Of a DNA stretch of 64,000 nucleotides, positions 16,929 through 25,383 are shown one piece after another (the stretch's first letter is position 1; every line of letters begins with the position of its first letter). Location of the stretch: the NCBI GenBank assembly GCA_023419605.1, contig JAEZXR010000114.1, forward strand, positions 73,407-137,406, read 5' to 3'. Made by a program: the position numbers and the translations under genes. This DNA is from Bacillota bacterium. Its GTDB lineage: Bacteria > Bacillota > Clostridia > Acetivibrionales > JAEZXR01. Under the pieces are notes generated by a model. That model was given only the letters and a program-made list of their open reading frames with translations. It was not told the origin of the DNA and made no database searches.

Positions 16929-18017
16929 ATGCTGGCAGCAAAAGAAAAAATTTCAACCCGCCAAGCCGTAGTACTTTTTTTATTGGCGGTTTTTTCCCCT
17001 TCCATACGTTTGTTCCCTACCTATTCTTCAAAAATTGCCCAGACAGCAGGATGGCTTTCCCCTTTATTTGCAGTAGTCCCCTTCCTGATTTTGCCGCTGC
17101 TGCACCAGAGTTTTTTTAAGAAAAACAGTGGGAAAAACCTTGCAGATATATATTATGAAGTGCTTGGGAAGTTTTTGGGCAGGGTAGTTTTATCTTTTTA
17201 CCTGTTCTGGCTTTGCGTGTTACTTGGCTTATACGTTCGATACTTTGCCGAACGCTTTTTGTCTACGATTCATCCCGATACCCCGATGAGTTTTTTTACG
17301 ATTGCCATTCTGGGGGTTGCTTTTGTAGTGGCAAGGGGAGGGCTTGTTGTATTTACCCGGCTGACAGAAGTATTTTTTCTTGGCTTCATGGCATTGTTCT
17401 CTATTACCTTTATGCTAGCTTTGCCGGATCTAAAGTTTTTGCATCTTTATCCGGTGACCTATTATGACATTTTACCTTTGATGAAGTCAACCTATCCTAT
17501 CCTGGGGATATGGGGATATTTTACGTTTATGATGTTTTTTGCCGACCGGATGAATGATAAGGAGAACATCAAACGCTTCGGACTACAAAGTGCCGTATTC
17601 CTTGTGATTACATGCCTGTCGATTTTAATTATCACCATAGGAACCTTGGGATATAGTATTGCAGGACGTGTTTCCCTGCCCTACTTTATCGCCATGAAAA
17701 ACATATCGGTTCTGGATACATTGGAAAGAATCGAGTCCATTGTCCTGGCCTTTTGGATCATTGTGGATTTTGTAATTATAACACTGTTTGTACTTTTGGT
17801 AGCTGCTGTAATAAAGTCACTTTTTTTCTTAAAGGGAACGAAGAATTTTATAAGCCCCATTGTTCTGGCTGCCTATTTACTCTCCTTTTATATAGCCCAA
17901 AGCCGCTTTGAACTGGAAGACTTCTCCTTACTTTTTGGAATGAACACGAATATCGTACTTTGCTTTATTATCCCTCTTATTATATTTGGCATTGGGAAAC
18001 TGCGGAAAAAGTTTTGA
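16929..18017 (+). CDS. Spore germination receptor B subunit (GerB, APC-superfamily permease)
   Basis: 362-residue integral membrane protein with about ten helices, the subunit thought to bind the germinant. Family marks: KISTRQAVVLFLLAVFSPSIRLFPTYSSKIAQTAGWLSPLFAVVP at the start, the FTRLTEVFFLGF segment, LPLMKSTYPILGIWGYFTFMMFFADRM and SLPYFIAMKNISVLDTLERIESIVLAFWIIVDF. I chose ATG 16929 (AAGGGG nine bases ahead); GTG 16923, which directly follows the stop of the small gene, is an alternative. Confidence 0.92.
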   Translation: MLAAKEKISTRQAVVLFLLAVFSPSIRLFPTYSSKIAQTAGWLSPLFAVVPFLILPLLHQSFFKKNSGKNLADIYYEVLGKFLGRVVLSFYLFWLCVLLGLYVRYFAERFLSTIHPDTPMSFFTIAILGVAFVVARGGLVVFTRLTEVFFLGFMALFSITFMLALPDLKFLHLYPVTYYDILPLMKSTYPILGIWGYFTFMMFFADRMNDKENIKRFGLQSAVFLVITCLSILIITIGTLGYSIAGRVSLPYFIAMKNISVLDTLERIESIVLAFWIIVDFVIITLFVLLVAAVIKSLFFLKGTKNFISPIVLAAYLLSFYIAQSRFELEDFSLLFGMNTNIVLCFIIPLIIFGIGKLRKKF

Positions 18018-18117
18018 CACTGCCGGGAAATTCAAAAAATGCACGAAGTCCAGACCAACGCATCTATGCAGGGCTTGGGCTTCAGTGTATTTTAAGAATG
18101 CGGACCTTTCCGGTAAA

Positions 18118-18149
18118 GTTCCACTCGCCTGATGAATCAGACGAGTGGA
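18118..18149. terminator. Shared hairpin between convergent gerB and subtilisin genes
   Basis: TTCCACTCG (18118-18126) and CGAGTGGAA (18141-18149) form a 9-bp stem. No strong T-run follows on either strand, so its termination strength is uncertain. Confidence 0.5.
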
Positions 18150-18179
18150 AGCATTCATCATACCTCAGTTTTAATCTGT

Positions 18180-19871
18180 TTACTGGTTGGTTGTTTGTGT
18201 AATGCTGGCTGCACCGGAGCTTACGTCAAAGAAGTAAGAACCGCTGCCTGCGTAGGCGAGAACCTTGATTTTATAGGTTCCGGCTGCAGTTGGGGTGTAG
18301 CTGATGTTTTCCTGTCTCGTTGTTCCCTCCGAGCTGGCGACCTCTGTACCGCTGGGGTTGTAGAGGAATAGGTCAAAATCCTGTGAAGATGTCCAGTTTG
18401 GCGATATTAGGGTAACAGCGATGGGATAGGTGGTGTCGGGGATGGAAATTGTAAATTCATCATATTTCTTGCTGGCGGAGAGAGAATCGGATTTGTAAAG
18501 ATGCGTAGGAACAGCCGGTCCCGTACCGGTATAGCCACCGGCGGCTTTAATGGCTGCGTAGCTGTCCAGTCTGCCAAACCCGTAATCCAAATCCTGTCCT
18601 GCCGGACCCCAGTCTTGCGCTGTGCCTGTTATATAGCTTACAACTTGTGCAGGTGTCAAGCTCGGGTTGGCATCCAGAATTAATGCGGCTGTACCGGAGG
18701 TGAAGGGTGTAGCCATGCTGGTACCGCTGTATGTAACATACTGGTTTGTGGAATTGGTTTTTGCAGAGGTTATATTATATCCTGGGGCGGCTATATCGGG
18801 TTTGACTCTTCCATCTGCTGTAAGTCCTCTACTGGAGAAATCCGTCAGGAAGAAGCCTTTTTCTCCTACATCACCGAAAGCTCCAACAGTCAAAGCTTTT
18901 GCTGCGGCTCCCGGAGAACCGATGGTAGCTTTACCGGGTCCTGCATTGCCGGCTGCAACCACAGGTACGATTCCTGCATTGAAGGCATTGTTGATGGCCA
19001 CGGAGGTGGAATCGGTACCGTCGGAGCTTCCGTCGGTTCCGAGACTCAAGCTTATAACTTTTATGTTATAGGTAGCTTTATTTGCTACAGCCCAGTCGAT
19101 GGCGGCTGTAACATTGCTCATGGTGCCGCTGCCGGCGGAATTAAGAACTTTCAAGCCGATAAGAGCAGCGCCCGGTGCTACACCTTTGTAGCTTGAATTG
19201 CCTTCGCCCGTACCTGCGATGGTAGCGGCAACATGAGTACCATGGCCGTTATCATCGTAGGGTGTCGTCTTATTACCAACCCAGTCTTTCCAGGCGATGA
19301 CTTTCCCGCCGTCAAGGTCTACATGCTTTGCATCGATACCGGTATCAATGACGGCAACGACAACATCATTTGTAGAATAGGTGGTAGGCGCGCTGTCGCG
19401 GTCTCCATCAAGGCCGAAATCCGTTCTTGCCTTGCTTACGCCAAACCAGTTGGAGGCTGTAGCCATAGTAGCATATACCGGTTCATCATATTCCACCTGC
19501 TGAACCAGTTCGGATTTTTCCAGCTTGCTGATTTGACTCTTCGTTAAATTTAATGCAGCGCCGGGGATGATATCAAACTTGTGTTTGATTTTTGAACTTC
19601 CTACCAACTTTTCGATGGAAGCAAACTCCTCCGCAGTGAGCTTCTTGTTGAATACTACCGTTACAGGAATTTCTTCGGTGTCCTTTGCCTGGGCAACCTT
19701 TTCTTCAAGGTTCACAAACAGCTTGCTGTTTGCGCTTTTTGTGATTTTAAAGGCTGGCTTTTCAGCCTTCACCTCTGCGGTAGGTTTGGCAAATGCTACT
19801 GTCTGTGTTCCCACTAATGCAGCTGCCAGGGTAAAAACGGAAAATAATTTCAAAAGTTTATTTTTTTTCAT
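18180..19871 (-). CDS. Secreted subtilisin-like serine protease (S8) with C-terminal PPC domain
   Basis: 563-residue preproenzyme. Signal peptide 1-28 ends in AFA. An I9-type inhibitory propeptide follows (about 65-130; IPVTVVFNKKLTAEEFASIEKL, ending LVQQVEYDEPVYA). Catalytic triad: Asp176 (VVAVIDTGID), His213 (GHGTHVA) and Ser385 (GTSMATP), with oxyanion Asn309. The last about 95 residues (FTISIPDTTYPIAVTLISPNW, DFDLFLYNPSG, GTYKIKVLAYAGSGSYFFDV) are a pre-peptidase C-terminal domain, common on exported bacterial proteases. GAAAGGAG lies upstream of the ATG. It is monocistronic and convergent with the ger operon. Confidence 0.95.
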   Translation of the reverse strand: MKKNKLLKLFSVFTLAAALVGTQTVAFAKPTAEVKAEKPAFKITKSANSKLFVNLEEKVAQAKDTEEIPVTVVFNKKLTAEEFASIEKLVGSSKIKHKFDIIPGAALNLTKSQISKLEKSELVQQVEYDEPVYATMATASNWFGVSKARTDFGLDGDRDSAPTTYSTNDVVVAVIDTGIDAKHVDLDGGKVIAWKDWVGNKTTPYDDNGHGTHVAATIAGTGEGNSSYKGVAPGAALIGLKVLNSAGSGTMSNVTAAIDWAVANKATYNIKVISLSLGTDGSSDGTDSTSVAINNAFNAGIVPVVAAGNAGPGKATIGSPGAAAKALTVGAFGDVGEKGFFLTDFSSRGLTADGRVKPDIAAPGYNITSAKTNSTNQYVTYSGTSMATPFTSGTAALILDANPSLTPAQVVSYITGTAQDWGPAGQDLDYGFGRLDSYAAIKAAGGYTGTGPAVPTHLYKSDSLSASKKYDEFTISIPDTTYPIAVTLISPNWTSSQDFDLFLYNPSGTEVASSEGTTRQENISYTPTAAGTYKIKVLAYAGSGSYFFDVSSGAASITQTTNQ

Positions 19872-20600
19872 AGCGGTTATCTCCTTTCAGATCTTTTAAA
19901 GTTTTTTGTGTAATGGGGTTTGCTATGGAATAAAACCAAGGTATGAATAAAGTCCGGGGATCTGATCCGATTCATGTGTATTCACCTGCCTTATCTTTGT
20001 TTTTTCCCTTAAAAGGGTATGATGATCAAGCATGCAATAATAATTCACTGCATACTTGCAAGGTTGCATCATATACAAAATCACCGTAGATTTTTGAGTT
20101 TGGCAGTAAGGAAATAAACCTGGTACCCGAAACATTTCAAAACGGATAGTCAGGGCTTACACTGCTTTGTATAAGGTGGATTTTTAAAATGTGAAGTTAC
20201 GAAGAAGTACAAATGTGAACTGACCTCATTGCCAGTTTTCAATAATATACCATGTCCAATCATGTATGTCAATACCATATATGGTAAAATATTCAATAAA
20301 AATAACTACATAATACTACAAAAATCCTTAAAAAACCCATAAAGAGATTGCAAAGGTTTTTTATTGGCACTAAGAATTCACGTGAATATCAATAGTTATC
20401 CATATATAAAAAAGTGTCTACCCTTTATTAAGAAATGTCCATTGAAATCTGGAAAATGATTCCTTAGAATGATATCTGGAACGCGTTCTATAACCAATCA
20501 AATTTTAAAAGTATGCTTCAATATACGGATTCCATACTCTGAATCTCTTTGGAGATAGGGCGTGGCCGCTATTAAAGATTGAGGCAAGGAGGTAAAGGGT
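19872..20600. promoter_or_regulatory. 729-bp divergent regulatory region with three perfect palindromes
   Basis: It separates the protease (minus) and the pectate lyase (plus). I see no gene. It holds TACCATATATGGTA at 20273-20286, ATTCACGTGAAT at 20376-20387 and GAACGCGTTC at 20479-20488. The last has the CG-centred form of LacI-family operators and touches a possible -10 (TATAAC, 20489-20494), about 110 bp before the lyase start. Bound proteins are unknown. Confidence 0.45.
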
Positions 20601-22544
20601 ATGTCAAAGTACAGAAAACTGGTTTCTTATTTTACCGCAATATTGCTTTTTGCCGGCATTCTCGCCGGAAGCTTTGGATTCGGAGTACAGACGGTACAAG
20701 CAGCGACACTCTTCAGTGATAATTTTGATGACGGTGCTGCAGATGGATGGACAGCTACTTCCGGCACCTGGTCCGTCGTGCAGGATGGAGGCTCCTATGT
20801 GTATTACCAGTCAAGCACCGATGAAGGCCGGACTTCTGCCGGCAGCCAATCATGGACGGATTATAGTGTGGAAGCAAAAGTGAAAGTAGACAATTTTAAC
20901 GGGAGCAACAGGACTTATGTTTGCGGCAGATATAAGGATGGCAACAACTTCTATGCTGCATCTTTGTACAACAGCAGCGGCGGCACCCTGGAGATCAGAA
21001 AGAAAGTGGGAGGTTCGACTACGACGCTGGCGAGCAAGTCCTCCTATGGGCTTGCAGCAGGTACCTGGTATACGGTGAAGCTCGAAATGCAGGGGTCTTC
21101 CATTAAGATGTATGTAAACGGTACACTGGAGCTTTCAGCCACAGACAGCAGCCTGACATCCGGTGCTGCCGGTTTGATCGCCTACAAGACCGTTGCAAAA
21201 TTTGACAATGTAACAGTCAGCGACGGGGGAGGAACCACACCTACACCAACACCTACCACTACGCCAACTCCAACCCCTACGACGGCACCTACTGCCACTC
21301 CGACACCCGGGGGAACACCAACACCGACTCCGTCTGTAACACCAACACCGCCACCGGTTACGGGAGCTCTCTATGTTGCACCCAACGGTACGGACAGCAA
21401 CCCGGGAACCATTGGCAGTCCTACCACGTTAACGGCGGCCATCACACGGATTGCCCCCGGCGGTGCCATCTACCTGCGCGGCGGCACCTACAGCTACTCG
21501 ACTCAGATTACCATCGAACGGGGAAATAACGGTACTGCCAGTCAGAAAAAGCAAATCCTCGCCTATGGTTCTGAAAAGCCGGTTTTAGACTTTTCTTCGC
21601 AGCCTTACGGAGATCCGTCCAGCGTAAGCAACCCGCGAGGCCTTCAGATTAACGGACACTACTGGTATGTTAAAGGCCTGGAAGTAAAAGGATCAGCGGA
21701 TAATGGAATCTATGTGGCAGGAAACTATAACACCATCGAGGGCTGTACAACCCACCACAACAGGGATACAGGCTTACAGATCGGAAGATATGCATCATCG
21801 GCTGCGAAAGGCGAATGGCCCAGCTATAACCTCATCCTGAATTGTGACTCTCATGACAACATGGACCCGGATAATGGGGAGGATGCAGATGGCTTTGCCT
21901 GCAAACTGACTACGGGACCGGGAAATACTTTCCGTGGATGCATCTCCTATAACAATGTGGATGACGGTTGGGATCTTTATACAAAATCAGATACCGGTGC
22001 TATCGATCCTGTTACTTTTGAAGATTGCATCGCCTATAACAACGGTGTGACCTCTGACGGAAGCTATACCGCAAACAGCGACGGTAACGGCTTTAAGCTG
22101 GGAGGCGAAAAAATTGCAGTAAATCATATTGTAAAACGCTGCATTGCTTTTAATAATAAAAAGCACGGATTTACCTATAACAGTAACCCCGGTGCAATCC
22201 AACTGACAAATTGTACCTCCTGGAATAATAAGCAGAGCAACTTTGCCTTCGATACGGGTACGCACCAGTTCACCAACCTTTTATCCTACAAAGGCAGTTC
22301 CAGCGACAAAACCAGTGGAACCGATGTAGCCAGCACCAATGTCTGGTGGAAAAACAATGCCAGCACCAATGCCAAGGGCCTGGTAGCCAGTGACGCTGAC
22401 TTTGTCAGCCTCACGCCTGCTGTAAGCAGGAATTCCGATGGAACCATCAATCTGGGCAACTTCCTGAAGCTGGTTCAAGGCAGTGATCTCGTAAATGCAG
22501 GTACTCCAAGCGGTACAGACATTGGAGCCAGAGAGAGCTGGTAA
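20601..22544 (+). CDS. Secreted pectate lyase, PL9 type, with N-terminal jelly-roll domain
   Basis: 647 residues in four parts: signal peptide (1 to about 35, VQAA end); a concanavalin/LamG-like jelly-roll domain (about 36-205; LFSDNFDDGAADGWTATSGTW, then DNVTVSDGG); a Thr-Pro-rich linker (about 208-255); and a parallel beta-helix catalytic domain (about 256-647). The last shows ALYVAPNGTDSNPGT, WYVKGLEVKGSADNGIYV, HDNMDPDNGEDADGFACK and YNNVDDGWDLYTK, marks of family 9 polysaccharide lyases, which cut polygalacturonate by calcium-dependent beta-elimination. There is no dockerin, so it is a free enzyme. CAAGGAGG gives strong translation. It ends at a clear terminator and is probably monocistronic. 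Confidence 0.9.
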   Translation: MSKYRKLVSYFTAILLFAGILAGSFGFGVQTVQAATLFSDNFDDGAADGWTATSGTWSVVQDGGSYVYYQSSTDEGRTSAGSQSWTDYSVEAKVKVDNFNGSNRTYVCGRYKDGNNFYAASLYNSSGGTLEIRKKVGGSTTTLASKSSYGLAAGTWYTVKLEMQGSSIKMYVNGTLELSATDSSLTSGAAGLIAYKTVAKFDNVTVSDGGGTTPTPTPTTTPTPTPTTAPTATPTPGGTPTPTPSVTPTPPPVTGALYVAPNGTDSNPGTIGSPTTLTAAITRIAPGGAIYLRGGTYSYSTQITIERGNNGTASQKKQILAYGSEKPVLDFSSQPYGDPSSVSNPRGLQINGHYWYVKGLEVKGSADNGIYVAGNYNTIEGCTTHHNRDTGLQIGRYASSAAKGEWPSYNLILNCDSHDNMDPDNGEDADGFACKLTTGPGNTFRGCISYNNVDDGWDLYTKSDTGAIDPVTFEDCIAYNNGVTSDGSYTANSDGNGFKLGGEKIAVNHIVKRCIAFNNKKHGFTYNSNPGAIQLTNCTSWNNKQSNFAFDTGTHQFTNLLSYKGSSSDKTSGTDVASTNVWWKNNASTNAKGLVASDADFVSLTPAVSRNSDGTINLGNFLKLVQGSDLVNAGTPSGTDIGARESW

Positions 22545-22567
22545 AATCCATAGAGTGGGAGAATCCC

Positions 22568-22607
22568 AAAAAGGTTTCAAGATGACTGTCTTGAAACCTT
22601 TTTTTTT
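22568..22607 (+). terminator. Terminator of the pectate lyase gene
   Basis: A 15-bp perfect stem (22568-22582 with 22589-22603; core GGTTTCAAGA) followed by a run of nine T. Confidence 0.95.
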
Positions 22608-22709
22608 GTGTGAAAATTTACTATAATGAGTATAGATAGGCAAGGTGCAGCGAAATGATAACGGAAGTTATGTTTCCGCTAGCCTAAATTGAAAAACATG
22701 AGGATAATG

Positions 22710-23975
22710 ATGAGGGCGATGATAAAAACATTTGTAGAAGAATATAAAAAGCAGTATGAGTATTATCAGAAACTGGCACAGGTTTGTGCCGCCAAATGCA
22801 AGGAGCACTTACATAACAATGGAATCCGCTGTATAGTGACATATCGGGCTAAAAGCTCTGAAAGCCTGGAACAAAAAATTAAATACCGCATGAGGGAGAA
22901 TGATTATCAATGCATTGAGGATATTCGAAAGGATATCGGTGATCTGGCCGGAGTCCGGATTGCATTGTATTTCCCGGGGGATATCCAGGAGGTGGAGAAG
23001 ATTTTACGGTCTAAATTCCTGCTTGCGGATGATCCGGCCCGCTTTGACGGAAGCTACTTGAAGTATGACAAGCGGTTTGCCGGGTATCGTGCCACTCACT
23101 TTCATGTACAGTTCAGGGAGACCGATATAGTTCCCGATTGGACGTACGGCGGAGAGGTGGTTGAAGTACAGGCAGCTTCGGTGCTGATGCATGCCTGGGC
23201 GGAAGTGGAGCATGATCTGGCGTACAAATCGCCCGAGGGAGGGATATCCCAAATGGAATACGCACTGCTGGCTCAACTCAACGGTTTGGTCCACAGCGGC
23301 GAAGTTACCCTGGAACAACTGCAGCTCGCATTGAACCAGCGTATCGAGAAACAGGAAAGGCCCTTCTTTAATCACTACGAACTCTCTACGTTTATACAGA
23401 AAAACATACCGGAAAACCTGAAGATGAAAATTACCGAGCCCACCATGGGCAGGGTGGACCTTTTGTTCAGCTTGCTTAAAAGGCTTGAGATGGACCGGCC
23501 GTCCCACGTAAGAAAATACCTGCACATGGTGGAAGAAGGAATTGAAAACCGACCCATTTGCTTTCAGATTATCGAGAAGGTGCTTAGTGAAAATGTCGAA
23601 AAGTATGGGATATACAAGGATCTGGTAAAATACGTGGGAGAAGAAGCCCATCAGCTTTATAGTTCAAAGTTTGAAGTAGACTACAAAAATAATAAAAGAC
23701 TCATTGATGAATTCCTGCTAAAATGGGTGGAGATGGAAGGGGTCATCCGCAAACTGATGGTGAAAGAGCATACGGACGTGGAAAAAGTCCAGTACCTTTT
23801 TTGGGGATCCGTTGATAAGGAAGAGGTTTTGCCCTTGCAGATGCAGGAATTATACCAGATCCGAAATTCCATTATCCATGGAATCCAGGTTCCGCGGAGG
23901 GAGGAACTGGAAAAGGCAGTTCTGACTTTATACAGAATTGTGGAGCTGGTTTCGGAAGGATGGGAAGAGGATTAA
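22710..23975 (+). CDS. RelA/SpoT-domain protein with C-terminal HEPN-like domain
   Basis: About 421 residues. Residues 40-175 are a RelA/SpoT nucleotidyltransferase domain: YRAKSSESLEQKIK (46-58), DIGDLAGVRIALYF (75-88), GYRATHFHVQF (125-135) and HAWAEVEHDLAYK (161-173). The usual EIQIRT motif reads VEVQAAS, so a normally conserved Arg is missing. There is no HD hydrolase, TGS or ACT domain, unlike long RelA/SpoT. The C-terminal 100 residues are helical and end with LYQIRNSIIHGI; R385-N-x3-H390 fits the R-x4-H nuclease motif of HEPN proteins. It may be an alarmone-like synthetase or pyrophosphotransferase joined to an RNase-like toxin or scaffold (inference). The start is ambiguous among ATGs at 22698-22719; I chose 22710, six bases after GAGG. 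Confidence 0.7.
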   Translation: MRAMIKTFVEEYKKQYEYYQKLAQVCAAKCKEHLHNNGIRCIVTYRAKSSESLEQKIKYRMRENDYQCIEDIRKDIGDLAGVRIALYFPGDIQEVEKILRSKFLLADDPARFDGSYLKYDKRFAGYRATHFHVQFRETDIVPDWTYGGEVVEVQAASVLMHAWAEVEHDLAYKSPEGGISQMEYALLAQLNGLVHSGEVTLEQLQLALNQRIEKQERPFFNHYELSTFIQKNIPENLKMKITEPTMGRVDLLFSLLKRLEMDRPSHVRKYLHMVEEGIENRPICFQIIEKVLSENVEKYGIYKDLVKYVGEEAHQLYSSKFEVDYKNNKRLIDEFLLKWVEMEGVIRKLMVKEHTDVEKVQYLFWGSVDKEEVLPLQMQELYQIRNSIIHGIQVPRREELEKAVLTLYRIVELVSEGWEED

Positions 23976-24016
23976 GGCTGCTACTATATTGAGAAGGATA
24001 GAGAGGAAAACCATCG

Positions 24017-24772
24017 ATGAAGTTTTCGGTATGCATTGATGCGGTATTTGGGAAAAAGGATTGTGTGGAAAGTATCAAAACGGTTAAAAGTTTGGGGTTT
24101 GAGGCCTTTGAGTTCTGGGCCTGGTGGAACCGGGATCTGGAACAGATAAGGGTGGCAAAAGAAAGGGAAGGATTGGAGGTTGCAGCCATTTGCACGAAAT
24201 TCATCAGCCTTGTGGATGCAGCAGGAAGGATGGAATATATCAACGGTCTCCGGGAGTCCATTGCGGCAGCTAAAAAACTGGGGTGCAAAAAAATTATCAC
24301 GCAGGTGGGCAATGCGATACCGGAGCTTGAAAGGGAAGCGCAGCACGAGAGTTTGGCGGAAGGACTGAGAGAATGCAGGAGGCTGCTGGAATCCGAGGAC
24401 ATCACGCTGCTGGTGGAGCCTCTCAATACCCTGGTGGACCATAAGGGCTATTACCTTTATAGCTCGGAGGAGGGATTTCAGATCATTGACGAAGTTGGAA
24501 GCCCGAAGGTAAAGCTGCTTTATGATATTTACCATCAGCAGATTATGGAGGGGCATGTTATTGCACGCATCACGGAAAATATTGATAAAATCGGACATTT
24601 TCATGCCGCCGGCAACCCGGGAAGGCATGAATTGGATGCTGGTGAGCTGAATTATCCCAATATCTTTACGGCGATTCAAAAAGCAGGGTACCGTGAATAC
24701 CTGGGGCTGGAATATTTTCCCCTGGAGGACCCGGTCCAGGGACTGAGGAGAATTAACGGGACCGGCAGGTAA
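24017..24772 (+). CDS. Hydroxypyruvate isomerase-like TIM-barrel protein
   Basis: 251 residues of the xylose-isomerase-like TIM-barrel family (AP endonuclease 2 fold). Metal/catalytic positions typical of hydroxypyruvate isomerase are visible: LLVEPLNTLVDHKGYYL (Glu about 136), LLYDIYHQQIMEGH (Asp about 171), GHFHAAGNPGRHELDAGELNY and the last Glu in GLEYFPLEDP. It would interconvert hydroxypyruvate and tartronate semialdehyde or epimerise a related keto-sugar. It lies 41 nt after the RelA-like gene and may be cotranscribed, though no functional link is evident. The C terminus RRINGTGR is slightly shorter than usual. Confidence 0.82.
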   Translation: MKFSVCIDAVFGKKDCVESIKTVKSLGFEAFEFWAWWNRDLEQIRVAKEREGLEVAAICTKFISLVDAAGRMEYINGLRESIAAAKKLGCKKIITQVGNAIPELEREAQHESLAEGLRECRRLLESEDITLLVEPLNTLVDHKGYYLYSSEEGFQIIDEVGSPKVKLLYDIYHQQIMEGHVIARITENIDKIGHFHAAGNPGRHELDAGELNYPNIFTAIQKAGYREYLGLEYFPLEDPVQGLRRINGTGR

Positions 24773-24780
24773 GTATAAAA

Positions 24781-24826
24781 GGACCGGTAGATTGTGAGAA
24801 ATGCACTTTACACAATCTACTGGCCC
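24781..24826 (+). terminator. Hairpin after the isomerase-like gene
   Basis: GGTAGATTGTG and CACAATCTACTGG form a long stem (about 24785-24823). No T-run follows, so it may be a processing or stabilising hairpin rather than a terminator. Confidence 0.45.
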
Positions 24827-24856
24827 TTGGCATAGGACGCTATTATTCACAGCGCC

Positions 24857-25123
24857 TTAGTTCCATTGTGACTTGTAGGGGTAGGGGCACCTGGAGTCCG
24901 CCAGTAGGGCTTTGACCTGGACCAGGCACCCGCAGTGCCGGCAGGTAGTCCCGTATTCAAGGCCGGGGCAGTCATGACAGATGGAAAGCCTCCGGTGATA
25001 TTCCTCATCACCCACAACCCGGCCCGGATTTAATTTTAAGGGGTCTACGTACTTTCTTTTAATCTCTTCCGAAGTCATCCGGACATTTCCCCGGCAGCCT
25101 TTACAATTGGTTTGTATCTCCAT
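24857..25123 (-). CDS. Small zinc-ribbon-like protein (DUF6171-like)
   Basis: 88 residues with eight cysteines in pairs: CKGC near the N terminus, CHDC in the middle, then CRHCGC and a final CP. The pattern suggests two zinc-binding knuckles. The spacing DEEYHRRLSICHDCPGL and TTCRHCGCLVQVKALL resembles the DUF6171 family, whose function is unknown. AGAGGTG lies nine bases before the chosen ATG (25123); an earlier ATG at 25129 is too close to the ribosome binding site. Confidence 0.7.
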   Translation of the reverse strand: MEIQTNCKGCRGNVRMTSEEIKRKYVDPLKLNPGRVVGDEEYHRRLSICHDCPGLEYGTTCRHCGCLVQVKALLADSRCPYPYKSQWN

Positions 25124-25260
25124 GACCATCACCTCTTTTAAACCTTTATTTCTCTACTTAATTCCAGTATGCGGTATTCATATCACTGGAAATGGTTTTA
25201 TAGCACCGGGAAGCTCATACCCTGGGAAGTTAAAGCCACAACGGTTAAAATGCCAGCATA

Positions 25261-25380
25261 GTACTCCCTCCGTCAGCTTTGCTGCCACCTCCCTCTGGGA
25301 GGGAGGCTCTCTTCCATTGATTTTAAGAGTCTCCCTCTCAGAGGGGGATGTCACAAAGTGACAGGGGGAGCCGAGGGAAA
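25261..25380. repeat. MITE-like CTCCCTC/GAGGGAG palindromic repeat
   Basis: About 120 bp starting CTCCCTCCGTCAGC and ending GGGGGAGCCGAGGG, with inner hairpins (CCTCCCTC/GAGGGAGG near 25290-25310; CCCTCTCAGAGGGG near 25335; TGTCACAAAGTGACA). It matches the style of short interspersed repeats common in Clostridia. It abuts the 3' end of the first GH51 gene. Confidence 0.7.
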
Positions 25381-25383
25381 CTT

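Noticed and set aside
21236..21360. CRISPR-like or tandem-repeat DNA in the ACACCAACACC region
   Set aside because: It encodes the Thr-Pro linker of the pectate lyase; repeats are codon-level and irregular.
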